Origin: Nitrospira sp.
Lineage (GTDB): Bacteria; Nitrospirota; Nitrospiria; Nitrospirales; Nitrospiraceae
Reading direction: 5' to 3'
Assembly: GCA_020697375.1 (NCBI GenBank)
Contig: JAJFBJ010000070.1
Coordinates: 1 to 16,358 of the forward strand
DNA: 16,358 nucleotides
Part shown: positions 1-8,087 of the stretch, piece after piece
How positions within the stretch are numbered: the first letter of the stretch is position 1
Layout of the letters: every line of letters begins with the position of its first letter
The notes under the pieces: model-generated
Seen by the model: only the letters and a program-made list of their open reading frames with translations
What the model was told of the DNA's origin: nothing
Database searches by the model: none
Translations under genes and position numbers: made by a program

Positions 1-62
1 GCGATGTCTGCCCGGTCTCTGATTTGGTTAATAACGTCGTCCGAAATCAGGCCTCGGCCCAC
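1..62 (-). CDS. dnaG: DNA primase, N-terminal fragment (runs off window edge)
   Basis: Reading the minus strand from a GTG at 62 gives 20 codons before the window ends: MGRGLISDDVINQIRDRADI. DnaG primases typically begin with a short basic/glycine stretch, then an I-x-D-x-x-I/V helix and R-x-x-x-D-I-V, just ahead of the CHC2 zinc finger. The visible part fits that pattern well, but the zinc finger lies outside the window. An AGGA about 7 bases upstream supports the GTG start, and an in-frame TAG a few codons upstream limits other choices. It lies downstream of the HIT gene on the same strand, with a 132-base gap that may carry its own promoter. DnaG makes the RNA primers for replication. The call rests on about 20 residues, so it is probable rather than certain. 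Confidence 0.68.
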   Translation of the reverse strand, partial: MGRGLISDDVINQIRDRADI

Positions 63-139
63 GGCGGTCCTCGCTTGTACCCGCAGGAAGTCCAACCACT
101 ATGCAGCTTGGTTGGAATGTAAAATACTATTGAAAATTG

Positions 140-176
140 ACCGTTCAGCGTAACAAACGGTTCATATGAGTGTCAA
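140..176 (-). promoter_or_regulatory. Possible dnaG promoter with overlapping inverted repeat
   Basis: On the minus strand a perfect TTGACA (171-176) is followed after 18 bases by a poor -10 (TACGCT, 147-152). A perfect 6-bp inverted repeat, ACCGTT (140-145) and AACGGT (156-161) with 10 bases between, overlaps the -10 and the spacer. It could be an operator or a small hairpin. The weak -10 keeps confidence low. This lies in the only gap between the HIT gene and dnaG. Confidence 0.28.
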
Positions 177-194
177 TGGACGGGACCAGACAGC

Positions 195-539
195 TCAGCC
201 GGGAGGCCAGGTCATGTGCCTTCCGCCAAGCACATGAAAATGGAGATGGAGCACGGTCTGTCCTGCATCCGTACCGTTATTCGTCACGATTCGATAGCCT
301 GATTCTCCTACGTTCTTCAATCGTGCGACCCTTGAACAGATTAACAGCAGATGACCTAATAGGGCCTGGTCTTGTATCTGACAATCTTGAACAGACGACA
401 CATGACGTGTTGGGATCACCAGAAGATGCACCGGAGCCTGGGCGTTGAGGTCTTCGAATGCCAGTGCATATTCGTCCTGATGCACGATCTTGGCAGGAAT
501 GCCGCCTTCGACAATGCGGCAAAAGAGGCAATTATTCAC
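195..539 (-). CDS. HIT-family (histidine triad) nucleotide-binding protein
   Basis: 114 aa from a GTG at 539, the usual length for the HINT branch of the HIT superfamily, whose members hydrolyse or bind purine nucleotide conjugates such as AMP-lysine. The signature is clear: LFCRIVEGGIPAKIV at the N-terminus, then LVIPTRHV, then the triad H-L-H-F-H near the C-terminus followed by VLGGR. A reading frame open to 599 would add 20 residues, but GTG 539 has AGGAGG five bases upstream and starts the protein exactly where the family does. It overlaps the end of hisIE by 8 bases, so it is probably translated from the his mRNA. Its substrate is unknown. Association with histidine synthesis, which produces phosphoribosyl-AMP intermediates, is only suggestive. 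Confidence 0.87.
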   Translation of the reverse strand: MNNCLFCRIVEGGIPAKIVHQDEYALAFEDLNAQAPVHLLVIPTRHVSSVQDCQIQDQALLGHLLLICSRVARLKNVGESGYRIVTNNGTDAGQTVLHLHFHVLGGRHMTWPPG

Positions 540-1215
540 CTGGTCCTCCTTCAGGCAATGGTCGTAGCCCGGACTTCCCGAACCGCGCTCCAAGTTCACG
601 ATACACTTCTCCGAGCGTCACGTCGTGATAACCAAGCACCAACAGCGTGTGAAAGAAAAGATCGGCGACCTCATAAATAATCTCCTCGCGCTTTTGGTTC
701 TTCGCGGCGATGATCACTTCCCCTGCTTCTTCAGCGACCTTTTTGAGAACTCGATCCGGCCCGCCTTGCATCAATTTTGAAACGTACGAATCTAGCTGTG
801 GGACGGCCTTTCGCACGAGAATGGTTTGATAGATACGCTCCAGAATACCGCCGATGGCATCCTGGGTGTTGTTCTCACCGGCCTGTCCTTCCTCCGTCAT
901 CCGGAAGAAAAAGCAGGAACGCTCACCGGTGTGACAGGTCGGCCCGATAGGTTCGGCTTTTACAAGGATTGTATCGCGATCACAATCAACAAACAGATCC
1001 TTTACCCGGAGAAAGTTTCCCGAGGTCTCGCCTTTTTCCCAGAGTTTCTGCCGTGACCGACTCCAAAAGTGGACGGACCTGGTCTGCAGGGTCTTGGTAA
1101 TCGCATTTTGATTCATATAACCCAACATCAAGACCGTCCCGTCGAGCCAATCCTGGACCACCGTTGGGATCAACCCCTGTGCGTCAAATCTCATGCTCCG
1201 ACTGTCCGTCGACAT
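532..1215 (-). CDS. hisIE: Bifunctional phosphoribosyl-AMP cyclohydrolase / phosphoribosyl-ATP pyrophosphatase
   Basis: 227 aa carrying histidine steps 2 and 3 in one polypeptide. The cyclohydrolase domain (about 10-110) has WEKGETSGN (59-67), the metal-binding D-C-D-R-D at 77-81 and the zinc cysteines in CHTGERSC (94-101). The pyrophosphatase domain (about 120-215) has the MazG-like helices, with A-E-E-A-G-E at 161-166 and E-V-A-D-L at 182-186 as magnesium ligands. Start ATG 1215 has AGGA a few bases upstream. M8 is a possible alternative start. It follows hisF by 15 bases and overlaps the HIT gene at its end. Both domains look complete, so the fusion should be active for both steps. Confidence 0.96.
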   Translation of the reverse strand: MSTDSRSMRFDAQGLIPTVVQDWLDGTVLMLGYMNQNAITKTLQTRSVHFWSRSRQKLWEKGETSGNFLRVKDLFVDCDRDTILVKAEPIGPTCHTGERSCFFFRMTEEGQAGENNTQDAIGGILERIYQTILVRKAVPQLDSYVSKLMQGGPDRVLKKVAEEAGEVIIAAKNQKREEIIYEVADLFFHTLLVLGYHDVTLGEVYRELGARFGKSGLRPLPEGGPGE

Positions 1216-1230
1216 CGTTTCCTGCTCCGC

Positions 1231-2001
1231 CTAGGCCGATACCATTCGAACCGGCACGCCTCGGCCACGCAAATAGGTCTTCGCCTGTTGAATAGTGTGG
1301 GTGCGAAAGTGAAAGATTGAAGCCGCAAGCACTGCGTCCGCCCTGCCTGTCACCAACCCATCATACAAATGTTCCAACGTTCCCACCCCACCGGAGGCAA
1401 TCACCGGAATCGTCAGATGTTCGGACACCGCTGAAGTCAACTGAAGATCGTACCCGCTCCGGCGGCCGTCCTGATCCATGCTCGTCAGTAAAATTTCCCC
1501 AGCTCCATACCCCTCCATGCGTTGTGCCCATCCGAGCGCATCGAGACCAGTCGGCTTCCGGCCTCCATGGGTAAAGACCTCCCACTGTCCAATGAATGCG
1601 GATCGTTTGGCATCGATGGCCACGACGATACATTGCGTGCCGAATCGCTGCGCAGCCTCCCGCACGAACTCCGGCTGCTGCACCGCCGTGGTATTGATGC
1701 TGACCTTGTCGGCTCCGGCATTGAGCAACGCCCGAATGTCGTCCAATGTCCGCACACCACCTCCGACCGTGAGAGGCATGAATACACGGTCTGCGGTTTG
1801 CTCCACCACATCAAGGATGGTCTTGCGGTTTTCGTGCGAGGCGGTAATATCCAAGAAGCACAGCTCATCCGCGCCTTCACGATCGTAGATCGTAGCCACC
1901 TCAACCGGATCACCGGCATCGCGCAAGTCGATAAAGCTCACCCCTTTGACAACCCGGCCGTCCTTGACGTCCAAACAGGGAATGATGCGCTTAGTCAACA
2001 T
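1231..2001 (-). CDS. hisF: Imidazole glycerol phosphate synthase, cyclase subunit
   Basis: 256 aa (beta/alpha)8 barrel. With HisH it turns PRFAR and ammonia into imidazole glycerol phosphate and AICAR. The frame is open to 2076, but the family starts at [15 protein letters not shown], which is ATG 2001. With that start the catalytic acids fall at Asp11 (CLDVKDG) and Asp130 (VVAIDAKR), the exact positions known from Thermotoga HisF. Phosphate-binding loops are visible at VGGGVRT (79-85) and IASGGVGT. A purine-rich AAGGAAAGG lies about 14 bases upstream, rather far for a ribosome site. It follows hisA by 22 bases. Its partner hisH is in the same operon but separated by the lipoprotein gene and hisA. 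Confidence 0.97.
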   Translation of the reverse strand: MLTKRIIPCLDVKDGRVVKGVSFIDLRDAGDPVEVATIYDREGADELCFLDITASHENRKTILDVVEQTADRVFMPLTVGGGVRTLDDIRALLNAGADKVSINTTAVQQPEFVREAAQRFGTQCIVVAIDAKRSAFIGQWEVFTHGGRKPTGLDALGWAQRMEGYGAGEILLTSMDQDGRRSGYDLQLTSAVSEHLTIPVIASGGVGTLEHLYDGLVTGRADAVLAASIFHFRTHTIQQAKTYLRGRGVPVRMVSA

Positions 2002-2023
2002 GGGTATCGAAATTGCCTTTCCT

Positions 2024-2749
2024 TTATCCCATATTGAGCGAAGCGAGTGCCTCTCGAAAGTCCAGCTTGCCGTCATAGAGAGCCTTGCCGACGATGGCGC
2101 CTTCCACCCGAAGGCCGAGCAACCGCACCGCCTGAAGGTCCTCTATACGTGTAATACCTCCGGATGCGATAACCGGGAAGGAAGATAGTTCTACGACTTC
2201 CCGCAAGGCCGCCAAATTTGGTCCGTTCAGCATGCCGTCCCGCGCGATGTCGGTATAGATCACGGCGCCCAGTTCATGGCCGGCAAGTTCTTTGAGGAGG
2301 TCGGTAGCCTTCATTGGAGACATCGTGGTCCAGCCCTTCAGAGCCACCTTGCCGTCTCGCGCATCAAGGCCAAGCAGAATACGCCGCGGAAACTCCTTGC
2401 AGGCCTGCTCCAAGAACGCTCGATTCGTGAGGGCAGCCGTCCCCAGCACCACGCGCGCCACACCTGCCTGAAGATACCGTCGCACCGTGTCGATGGTGCG
2501 GATACCGCCTCCTACTTGTACCTTCACGCTGACCGCCTTCATGACCGCTTCGATTTGCGAAAGATTCTTCGGCTCACCATCAATGGCACCGTTGAGATCC
2601 ACCACATGAATGAGATCGGCGCCCTGGTCCTGCCATCGTCGAGCCACCGATGGAACATCCTCGGAATAAACCGTTTCAGCGGCCATGTCGCCTTGTCGCA
2701 GTCGCACGCAACGGCCGTCTTTCAAATCGATTGCAGGAATGACACGCAT
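2024..2749 (-). CDS. hisA: Phosphoribosylformimino-5-aminoimidazole carboxamide ribotide isomerase
   Basis: 241 aa (beta/alpha)8 barrel performing the Amadori rearrangement of ProFAR to PRFAR, the step before HisF/HisH. The catalytic aspartates are Asp8 (IPAIDLKDG) and Asp129 (LLGLDARDG). The phosphate-binding motifs VGGGIRT (79-85) and IASGGIT are intact, and YTDIARDGM with GPN follows in the C-terminal half. Start ATG 2749 places Asp8 correctly; only a weak GGGG lies upstream as ribosome site. It is 21 bases after the lipoprotein gene and 22 before hisF. HisA and HisF are homologous half-barrel duplicates, which explains their similar motifs. Confidence 0.97.
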   Translation of the reverse strand: MRVIPAIDLKDGRCVRLRQGDMAAETVYSEDVPSVARRWQDQGADLIHVVDLNGAIDGEPKNLSQIEAVMKAVSVKVQVGGGIRTIDTVRRYLQAGVARVVLGTAALTNRAFLEQACKEFPRRILLGLDARDGKVALKGWTTMSPMKATDLLKELAGHELGAVIYTDIARDGMLNGPNLAALREVVELSSFPVIASGGITRIEDLQAVRLLGLRVEGAIVGKALYDGKLDFREALASLNMG

Positions 2750-2770
2750 GGATACCCCAGAGGAAAGATA

Positions 2771-3502
2771 CTAATCGGCGGCGGTGCCGAACGGAAACGC
2801 TTTGGCCAACTCAGCGGCTCCATAGGCCGCTAGTTCCTCGGCTGTGACAAACATTCCGTAACGCTTGATGAAACCCAGAAGATCTTCGATCATCGGCCTC
2901 TGTTTCTCGTAATAGTTGCCCTCCCAGAGGACGGTCCCGTCCGGAGCCACCAATTTTATCTCAAACCCAACGGCGGCGGGAGGATCCGCCCCGAGCCGGC
3001 CGCCGACACGCTCCTGGTACACGAGCACCTTACCGCTCAATGCGGCATCAGCAAATAAACGTTGCGCGATCTTATGGGCGGGAACGTTGTTCGAAGCTCC
3101 GTCTGGCATGAGTTCTTGCGCAACCGCTTCGGCTTTCCGGGGAGAGAGGATGTCCAGCCCGGATCGTGCCTTGAGTTTCTCCCACATCAAATCCGTGATT
3201 TTCTCACCCGCGGCCGGGGGGACCACATGGGTCGGGGTCGGCAGTAGATCGTGATGCCTGATCGGGGGAAATGCCGTTGGCGCCTCTGATCGCCTTGCAC
3301 CGGAAGGCACCGATAATGATGACCCGTTCGACGATACAGCTTGAGGAGTAGCCATCGTCTCAAATGGGATGAGCGCAATTCTATGTACCTGATATTTGTT
3401 GAGTTGGGCCGATGCTTTCGTGGAAGTCTTTATCCCGCTGCAACCCAGTATGGGCAGTATGGTGATTGTGACCAACAAACACCGTTGAAAGGAGGCGATC
3501 AC
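2771..3502 (-). CDS. Putative lipoprotein of unknown function inside the his operon
   Basis: About 243 aa. The N-terminus has a short charged stretch with Arg, a hydrophobic core (CLLVTITILPIL) and a lipobox L-P-I-L-G-C, so it is probably a signal-peptidase-II-processed lipoprotein. After a linker rich in Ser, Pro and Ala (about residues 55-95) there is an alpha/beta domain. This begins with an HRIALIPFE strand and includes a helix IxDLMWEKLKARSG and a C-terminal APDGTVLWEGNYYEKQRP segment. That layout recalls CsgG/GNA1162-type periplasmic lipoproteins, but I cannot name a family. GTG 3502 overlaps the hisH stop as GTGA; TTG 3508 is an alternative start. A role in histidine synthesis is not implied by anything in the sequence; it may simply ride on the operon. 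Confidence 0.75.
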   Translation of the reverse strand: MIASFQRCLLVTITILPILGCSGIKTSTKASAQLNKYQVHRIALIPFETMATPQAVSSNGSSLSVPSGARRSEAPTAFPPIRHHDLLPTPTHVVPPAAGEKITDLMWEKLKARSGLDILSPRKAEAVAQELMPDGASNNVPAHKIAQRLFADAALSGKVLVYQERVGGRLGADPPAAVGFEIKLVAPDGTVLWEGNYYEKQRPMIEDLLGFIKRYGMFVTAEELAAYGAAELAKAFPFGTAAD

Positions 3503-4107
3503 TTCCAAGCCCCAAAATTCTTCATGATTTGAAGCCCTACCGCCTGGCTTTTTTCAGGATGGAACTGGCATGCCACAACATTATCTTTGCAGACCGCCGA
3601 AACAAATGGACTACCGTACTGCGTCACAGCGGCAATTACACCGGCATCCAGCGGTTCGACATGGTACGAATGCACAAAATAACAATGGTTGCCGGTCGCA
3701 ACCTCCTTGAACAGAGGCATAGGCCGAAGAACTTGAATTTCGTTCCACCCCATATGTGGGACCTTCAATTCCTGATTCCGGACAAATTTCCTCACGCGCC
3801 CGGGAATAATCCCTAGCCCCTTGTGGGTTCCAAACTCTTCGCTCTCTGTGAACAGCAGTTGCAATCCCAGACAGATGCCCATAAAGGGCTTGCCGGATTG
3901 AATGGCGGCATGAATTGGGGCTAGCAAATCATACCGTTCCAGATTCGCCATACAATCACCGAAGGCCCCGACACCAGGCAGCACGACATGGCTGGCTTCA
4001 GCGATAGCATGACTATCGCGTGTCACCAACGTCTGATGTCCCACCGCTTCGAAAGCCTTGTGGACGCTCCGCAGGTTGCCCATGCCGTAATCGATGATGG
4101 CGATCAT
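3499..4107 (-). CDS. hisH: Imidazole glycerol phosphate synthase, glutamine amidotransferase subunit
   Basis: 202 aa class I glutaminase that supplies ammonia to HisF. The nucleophile is Cys79 in GICLGLQLL, and the His183 and Glu185 partners sit in FHPEKSQ near the C-terminus. The N-terminal IAIIDYGMGNLRSV and the LPGVGAFGD oxyanion-region strand are typical. The length is normal. Start ATG 4107 opens directly on the conserved first strand, although no good ribosome site is visible in the 80-base gap from hisB. Its stop codon is shared with the start of the lipoprotein gene. Confidence 0.97.
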   Translation of the reverse strand: MIAIIDYGMGNLRSVHKAFEAVGHQTLVTRDSHAIAEASHVVLPGVGAFGDCMANLERYDLLAPIHAAIQSGKPFMGICLGLQLLFTESEEFGTHKGLGIIPGRVRKFVRNQELKVPHMGWNEIQVLRPMPLFKEVATGNHCYFVHSYHVEPLDAGVIAAVTQYGSPFVSAVCKDNVVACQFHPEKSQAVGLQIMKNFGAWK

Positions 4108-4187
4108 GATATTGTTGGGAAGTGAACCATGGAGGCCGGAATGAGTACTGGGTGACGGCCCTCTGCTTGCCTCAACAGCGGTTCGAG

Positions 4188-4793
4188 TTAGAGGCTTCCT
4201 TTAGTCGACAGGACCGAGCCCGACAGCCGCTCTTCCAGCATCGTAGCCTGATCCAACGCTTTTGCCAGCGCCTTGAAGATCGCTTCCATGATGTGGTGGG
4301 GATTACGTCCGTACTGGAGAGTGACATGCAGATTCAGCCCACCGTGCGTCACAAAAGCCTGAAAGAAATCCTCGAACAGGCCCAAATCAAACGTTTTAAT
4401 TTTCCGATCCGGCAAATTCACGTTATAGACGAGATACGGCCGCCCGCTGAGGTCGACCGTCACCTGCGCGAGGGTCTCGTCCAGCGGCACCGATGCCCAT
4501 CCGAATCGTTTGATCCCCGCTTTCTCCCCCAGCGCCCGGTGCAAAGCCTGGCCCATAACAATGCCGACATCCTCCACGGTATGGTGCTCGTCGATATCAA
4601 TATCTCCTTTGGCCTGGACGGTCAGGTCGAAGAACCCATGCCTGGCCAGCAGATCAAGCATATGGTCAAAAAACCGGATGGACGTATCGATCCTCCCTTG
4701 CCCGTTGCCATCCAGGGTCCATTCCACGCGGATATCGGTTTCTTTAGTGGCGCGGTGGAGCGAGGCCTGTCTCGGAGTTCCGTGCTTATTCAT
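4188..4793 (-). CDS. hisB: Imidazoleglycerol-phosphate dehydratase (monofunctional)
   Basis: 201 aa, the monofunctional IGPD of most bacteria, without the phosphatase domain fused to it in enterobacteria. Manganese-binding repeats are intact: FFDHML (41-46), DEHHTVED (68-75) and NPHHIMEA (164-171). It dehydrates imidazole glycerol phosphate to imidazole acetol phosphate. Start ATG 4793 overlaps the hisD stop as ATGA, indicating coupled translation. An 80-base gap with no visible structure follows before hisH. Because no phosphatase is fused here, histidinol-phosphate phosphatase must be encoded elsewhere. Confidence 0.97.
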   Translation of the reverse strand: MNKHGTPRQASLHRATKETDIRVEWTLDGNGQGRIDTSIRFFDHMLDLLARHGFFDLTVQAKGDIDIDEHHTVEDVGIVMGQALHRALGEKAGIKRFGWASVPLDETLAQVTVDLSGRPYLVYNVNLPDRKIKTFDLGLFEDFFQAFVTHGGLNLHVTLQYGRNPHHIMEAIFKALAKALDQATMLEERLSGSVLSTKGSL

Positions 4794-6073
4794 GGAAACC
4801 TGCTTTGAGCGGATTTGGCATGTGCATCGAAGCCCTCAATATTCGCCAGTCGGACGATATGATCCTTGGCTTTTATCAATGCTTCTCTGGTGTAGTGGAC
4901 GATGTTGCTGGCTTTTACGTAGTCGTTTACGGATAGCGGTGAAAAGAAGCGGGCCGTGGCTCCAGTTGGCAGCACATGGTTCGGACCGGCGACATAATCC
5001 GCCACGGCTGGCGGGGTGTAGCGACCCAAAAACAAAGCGCCGGCATGGCGGACCTGCTCCAGGTAGTCGAACGGCCGATCCACCGACAAGGTCAGATGTT
5101 CAGGGGCGATGTCGTTTGCCGCTTCGATGGCCGCTTCCATAGTCGGAACGACGAACGCGACAAAGTGCCGCGAGATCGACTTCGCCGCGATCTTTTCGCG
5201 TTGCAAACCCTTCAATTGCACTTGTATCAACCGCGACACCTCTTTGGCGAGGGGAGCGGAGGTCGTGACGAGATAGACCTGGGCGTCTTCGTCATGTTCT
5301 GCCTCGCAGAGCAGATCCGCAGCCACATGCGCCGGCTTAGCGTCCTCATCCGCCACCACCAATAACTCGCTCGGACCTGCGACCATATCGATACCCACGA
5401 TTCCGTACAGCAGACGTTTGGCCGTCGCGACAAAGATATTTCCAGGCCCCACGATCTTATCGACTTTGACAATGGTCTTCGTGCCGAACGCCATGGCGCC
5501 GATCGCTTGCACTCCGCCCACACGATAAACTTCATCAACGCCGGCGATATCGGCTGCCACCAGCAAGTAGGGATTGATGTTCCCTTTCGGAGTCGGTGTG
5601 CACATGACGATACGCCGCACCCCCGCGACCTTCGCGGGGATGGCGCACATCAGCACCGATGAGGGATAGACGGCCTTACCTCCCGGCACATAGACGCCGA
5701 CAGCATCAAGAGGAGTAACCATTTGGCCAAGCGTCGCCGTCTCGTCCTGGTACATCCAGGTTTTGGTGCGCTGCCGTTCATGAAATTGTCGTACACGGTC
5801 CGCGGCATACCGAAGTGCGTCGCCTTCATCTTTACGGATATGGTAGTAGGCCTCCTTCACCTCTTCAGAGTTGACACGTACCTGTTCGAGTTTGAGGGAG
5901 AGTCGGTCGAACTTCTTGGTATAACGGAGCACCGCATCATCCCCGCCCCGTTCCACCGCCTTGAGAATCGCGCGCACATTTTTTTCGACGCTCGCAGTTT
6001 GAGAACGGGAGCGGGTTGCGACTTTTCGCAGCGCGCGAGCGAAGCCTCGATCGGTACTGGCAATAATGGTCAT
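4790..6073 (-). CDS. hisD: Histidinol dehydrogenase
   Basis: 427 aa zinc- and NAD-dependent enzyme oxidising histidinol to histidine in two steps. The catalytic Glu325-His326 pair lies in IAPEHLTL. Zinc ligands by analogy with E. coli are His260 (AEHDED), Asp359 ([10 protein letters not shown]) and His418 (GFDAHAKS). The fourth ligand, Gln259 in E. coli, aligns with Glu257 here (LLCEAEH), an acidic replacement at the metal site. [13 protein letters not shown] and [11 protein letters not shown] are well conserved. Start ATG 6073 has AGGA eight bases upstream. The 42-base gap after hisG holds a GC-rich hairpin. The stop overlaps the hisB start. Confidence 0.97.
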   Translation of the reverse strand: MTIIASTDRGFARALRKVATRSRSQTASVEKNVRAILKAVERGGDDAVLRYTKKFDRLSLKLEQVRVNSEEVKEAYYHIRKDEGDALRYAADRVRQFHERQRTKTWMYQDETATLGQMVTPLDAVGVYVPGGKAVYPSSVLMCAIPAKVAGVRRIVMCTPTPKGNINPYLLVAADIAGVDEVYRVGGVQAIGAMAFGTKTIVKVDKIVGPGNIFVATAKRLLYGIVGIDMVAGPSELLVVADEDAKPAHVAADLLCEAEHDEDAQVYLVTTSAPLAKEVSRLIQVQLKGLQREKIAAKSISRHFVAFVVPTMEAAIEAANDIAPEHLTLSVDRPFDYLEQVRHAGALFLGRYTPPAVADYVAGPNHVLPTGATARFFSPLSVNDYVKASNIVHYTREALIKAKDHIVRLANIEGFDAHAKSAQSRFP

Positions 6074-6085
6074 GTCTTTCGTCCT

Positions 6086-6110
6086 GCCGCCGCAGTCATC
6101 TGGTGGCGGC
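6086..6110 (-). repeat. GC-rich hairpin between hisG and hisD
   Basis: A perfect 6-bp stem, GCCGCC (6086-6091) with GGCGGC (6105-6110), around a 13-base loop. No T-run follows, so it is not an intrinsic terminator. It could stabilise or process the mRNA just upstream of the hisD ribosome site. Confidence 0.4.
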
Positions 6111-6115
6111 GTTCT

Positions 6116-6829
6116 TCAAGAGTGCACGGCCAGCGACGAAGCGGATCGGCCGCCGGACTCCACAGACACTGCTTTCCGCAACCCCTCAATAAGCGCAATG
6201 AGGGCTACGTGCTTCAATTTCAGACTGGCTCGATTCGCGATAAGCCTGGCGGTGCAATGCGTAATCACCTCGATCTCCGCAAGTCCATGCGCTTTCAGGG
6301 TACCTCCGGTTTCGACCAAGTCGACGATTCGGTCGGCTAAACCGACAATGGGCGCCAATTCGATAGACCCGTACAGCTTCACAATCTCAACCGGAATCCC
6401 ACGCTGGTTGAAATACCGTTCAGTCACGTTGGGATACTTTGTCGCCACCCGAATTTTGGACGACCACCGGTCCGGGGAAGCTTGTCCCTGCAGCGCAGCG
6501 ACGGAGATTCTACACGCTCCGACCTTCAAATCCAACGGCTCGTAGACGTCGCTGTCCTGCTCCAACAACACATCTTTGCCGACCACCCCGACATCGGCTG
6601 CGCCATGCACGACATAGGTCGGCACATCGGTCGGCCTGACGATTAAAAAAGTGACATTCTTGGACGAACAGGCAAACACGAGCTTTCGACTTTCAGCAGA
6701 CAGCCCAGTGCTATGATATCCGGCCTGTTTAAAAAGATGCAGTACCGGCTCCAGTAACTTCCCCTTGCACAGCGCAATGGTTAGGCCATGCGGCTTTTCG
6801 TTCTGCAGCCTCCTCGCCCTCACACTCAC
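6116..6829 (-). CDS. hisG: ATP phosphoribosyltransferase, short (HisZ-dependent) form
   Basis: 237 aa catalysing the first, committed step: ATP plus PRPP to phosphoribosyl-ATP. It has the two periplasmic-binding-like lobes: LTIALCKGKLLEPVL, ESRKLVFACSSKNV, VPTYVVHGAADVGVVGKD and the PRPP loop DLVETGGTLKAHGL. It stops after the catalytic part, with no C-terminal ACT-like domain of about 80 residues. So it belongs to the short HisG class that needs the HisZ regulatory subunit; none is in this window. GTG 6829 overlaps the murA stop as GTGA. GTG 6823 is spaced better from GGGG and may be the true start. The N-terminus is about 12 residues longer than usual with either start. Confidence 0.95.
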   Translation of the reverse strand: MSVRARRLQNEKPHGLTIALCKGKLLEPVLHLFKQAGYHSTGLSAESRKLVFACSSKNVTFLIVRPTDVPTYVVHGAADVGVVGKDVLLEQDSDVYEPLDLKVGACRISVAALQGQASPDRWSSKIRVATKYPNVTERYFNQRGIPVEIVKLYGSIELAPIVGLADRIVDLVETGGTLKAHGLAEIEVITHCTARLIANRASLKLKHVALIALIEGLRKAVSVESGGRSASSLAVHS

Positions 6830-8082
6830 TTCCCCTTTTTTCTTTCCACGCTAGCTCCCAAGGCCTGGAGCTTCTCTTCGAGACACTCGTATCCGCGATC
6901 GAGGTGGTACACACGAGAGACTTCGGTCATTCCCTCAGCGGCGAGCCCAGCCACGATGAGACCGGCACTGGCTCGAAGGTCCGACGCCATGACAGGCGCT
7001 CCCGTCAATCGTTCCTTGCCGGTAATCACGACCCTGTTTCCTTCGACTCGAATATCGGCACCCATGCGGCGCAACTCTTCCACGTGCATGAAGCGGCTTT
7101 CAAAGACAGTTTCGGTCACGACACTGGTTCCTTCGGCCACCGCCATAAGGGCGACGAATTGCGCCTGCATATCCGTGGGAAAACCCGGATGCGGGCAGGT
7201 GCGGACATTCGTCCCCTTCAAACGCCCTATGGCTTTCAAGCGAATCTGTTCTTTTCCCTGGATCAATTCGACGCCGCTTTCCCGCAATTTGATCAATAAG
7301 GGCTCCATGTGCTCTGGTCGACAATGCTCGATCAGCACTTCCCCCCCTGTAATGGCTGCGGCAATCAGATAGGTTCCGGCCTCGATCCTGTCAGGGATTA
7401 CCTCATGATCCGCACCATGCAGCCCGGATACTCCCTCGATCGAGATCATGTCCGTTCCGGCACCTGCAATGCGCGCCCCGCGCTTGGTAAGGAACGCGGC
7501 CAGGTCGGTGATCTCCGGCTCTTTGGCTGCATTTTCTAGCACCGTGGTGCCCTCCGCAAGTACGGCGGCCATCATAAGATTTTCTGTCCCGGTCACACTG
7601 GGCGTATCAAAGTAAATTCGATTCCCTTTTAGGCGGCGCGCCGTCGCCTTGATATAACCGTGTTCAATCTCGACGGTGGCCCCCATTTTCTCAAGACCAG
7701 CCAAGTGAAAATTCACCGGCCGAGACCCAATGGCACAGCCTCCGGGAAGGGACACCTTGGCTTCTCCAAGCCGGGCCACCAAAGGTCCCAGTACCAATAC
7801 AGAGGCCCGCATCGTTCGAACCAGATCGTAGGGTGCTTCGGTTGAAGCGATGGTCTGGGCATGCACGATGGTATGCCCGCTCTCGTGAGAGACGGCGATG
7901 CCCAACATGCCGAGTAGCTTTCCCATCGTCAGCACATCGGCGACCTGAGGCATATTCGACAGCACACACTCACCGCCTCCCAGAATCGTTGAAGCTAAAA
8001 TAGGCAACGCGGCATTTTTGGCCCCGCTCGTCCGGACTTCACCGTGGAGCGCTCTTCCGCCTTGGATAATGATTTGATCCAT
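6826..8082 (-). CDS. murA: UDP-N-acetylglucosamine 1-carboxyvinyltransferase
   Basis: 418 aa, full length for the family. MurA transfers enolpyruvate from PEP to UDP-GlcNAc, the first committed peptidoglycan step in the cytoplasm. The sequence opens with [20 protein letters not shown], the UDP-GlcNAc-binding K-N pair. The mobile-loop cysteine is Cys116 in [14 protein letters not shown], equivalent to E. coli Cys115, so the enzyme is of the fosfomycin-sensitive type. [12 protein letters not shown] and [16 protein letters not shown] are conserved. ATG 8082 lies 5 bases after prmC, and its stop is shared with hisG. A murA followed by hisG and hisD is an arrangement I also recall from Nitrospirota and Deltaproteobacteria. 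Confidence 0.97.
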   Translation of the reverse strand: MDQIIIQGGRALHGEVRTSGAKNAALPILASTILGGGECVLSNMPQVADVLTMGKLLGMLGIAVSHESGHTIVHAQTIASTEAPYDLVRTMRASVLVLGPLVARLGEAKVSLPGGCAIGSRPVNFHLAGLEKMGATVEIEHGYIKATARRLKGNRIYFDTPSVTGTENLMMAAVLAEGTTVLENAAKEPEITDLAAFLTKRGARIAGAGTDMISIEGVSGLHGADHEVIPDRIEAGTYLIAAAITGGEVLIEHCRPEHMEPLLIKLRESGVELIQGKEQIRLKAIGRLKGTNVRTCPHPGFPTDMQAQFVALMAVAEGTSVVTETVFESRFMHVEELRRMGADIRVEGNRVVITGKERLTGAPVMASDLRASAGLIVAGLAAEGMTEVSRVYHLDRGYECLEEKLQALGASVERKKGK

Positions 8083-8087
8083 CGGAC

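Noticed and set aside
1522..2037. 171-codon plus-strand frame opposite hisF
   Set aside because: Antisense shadow; hisF has exact catalytic residues on the other strand.
4122..5142. Long plus-strand open frames opposite hisB and hisD
   Set aside because: They are antisense shadows of well-conserved his genes with no ribosome sites or family features.
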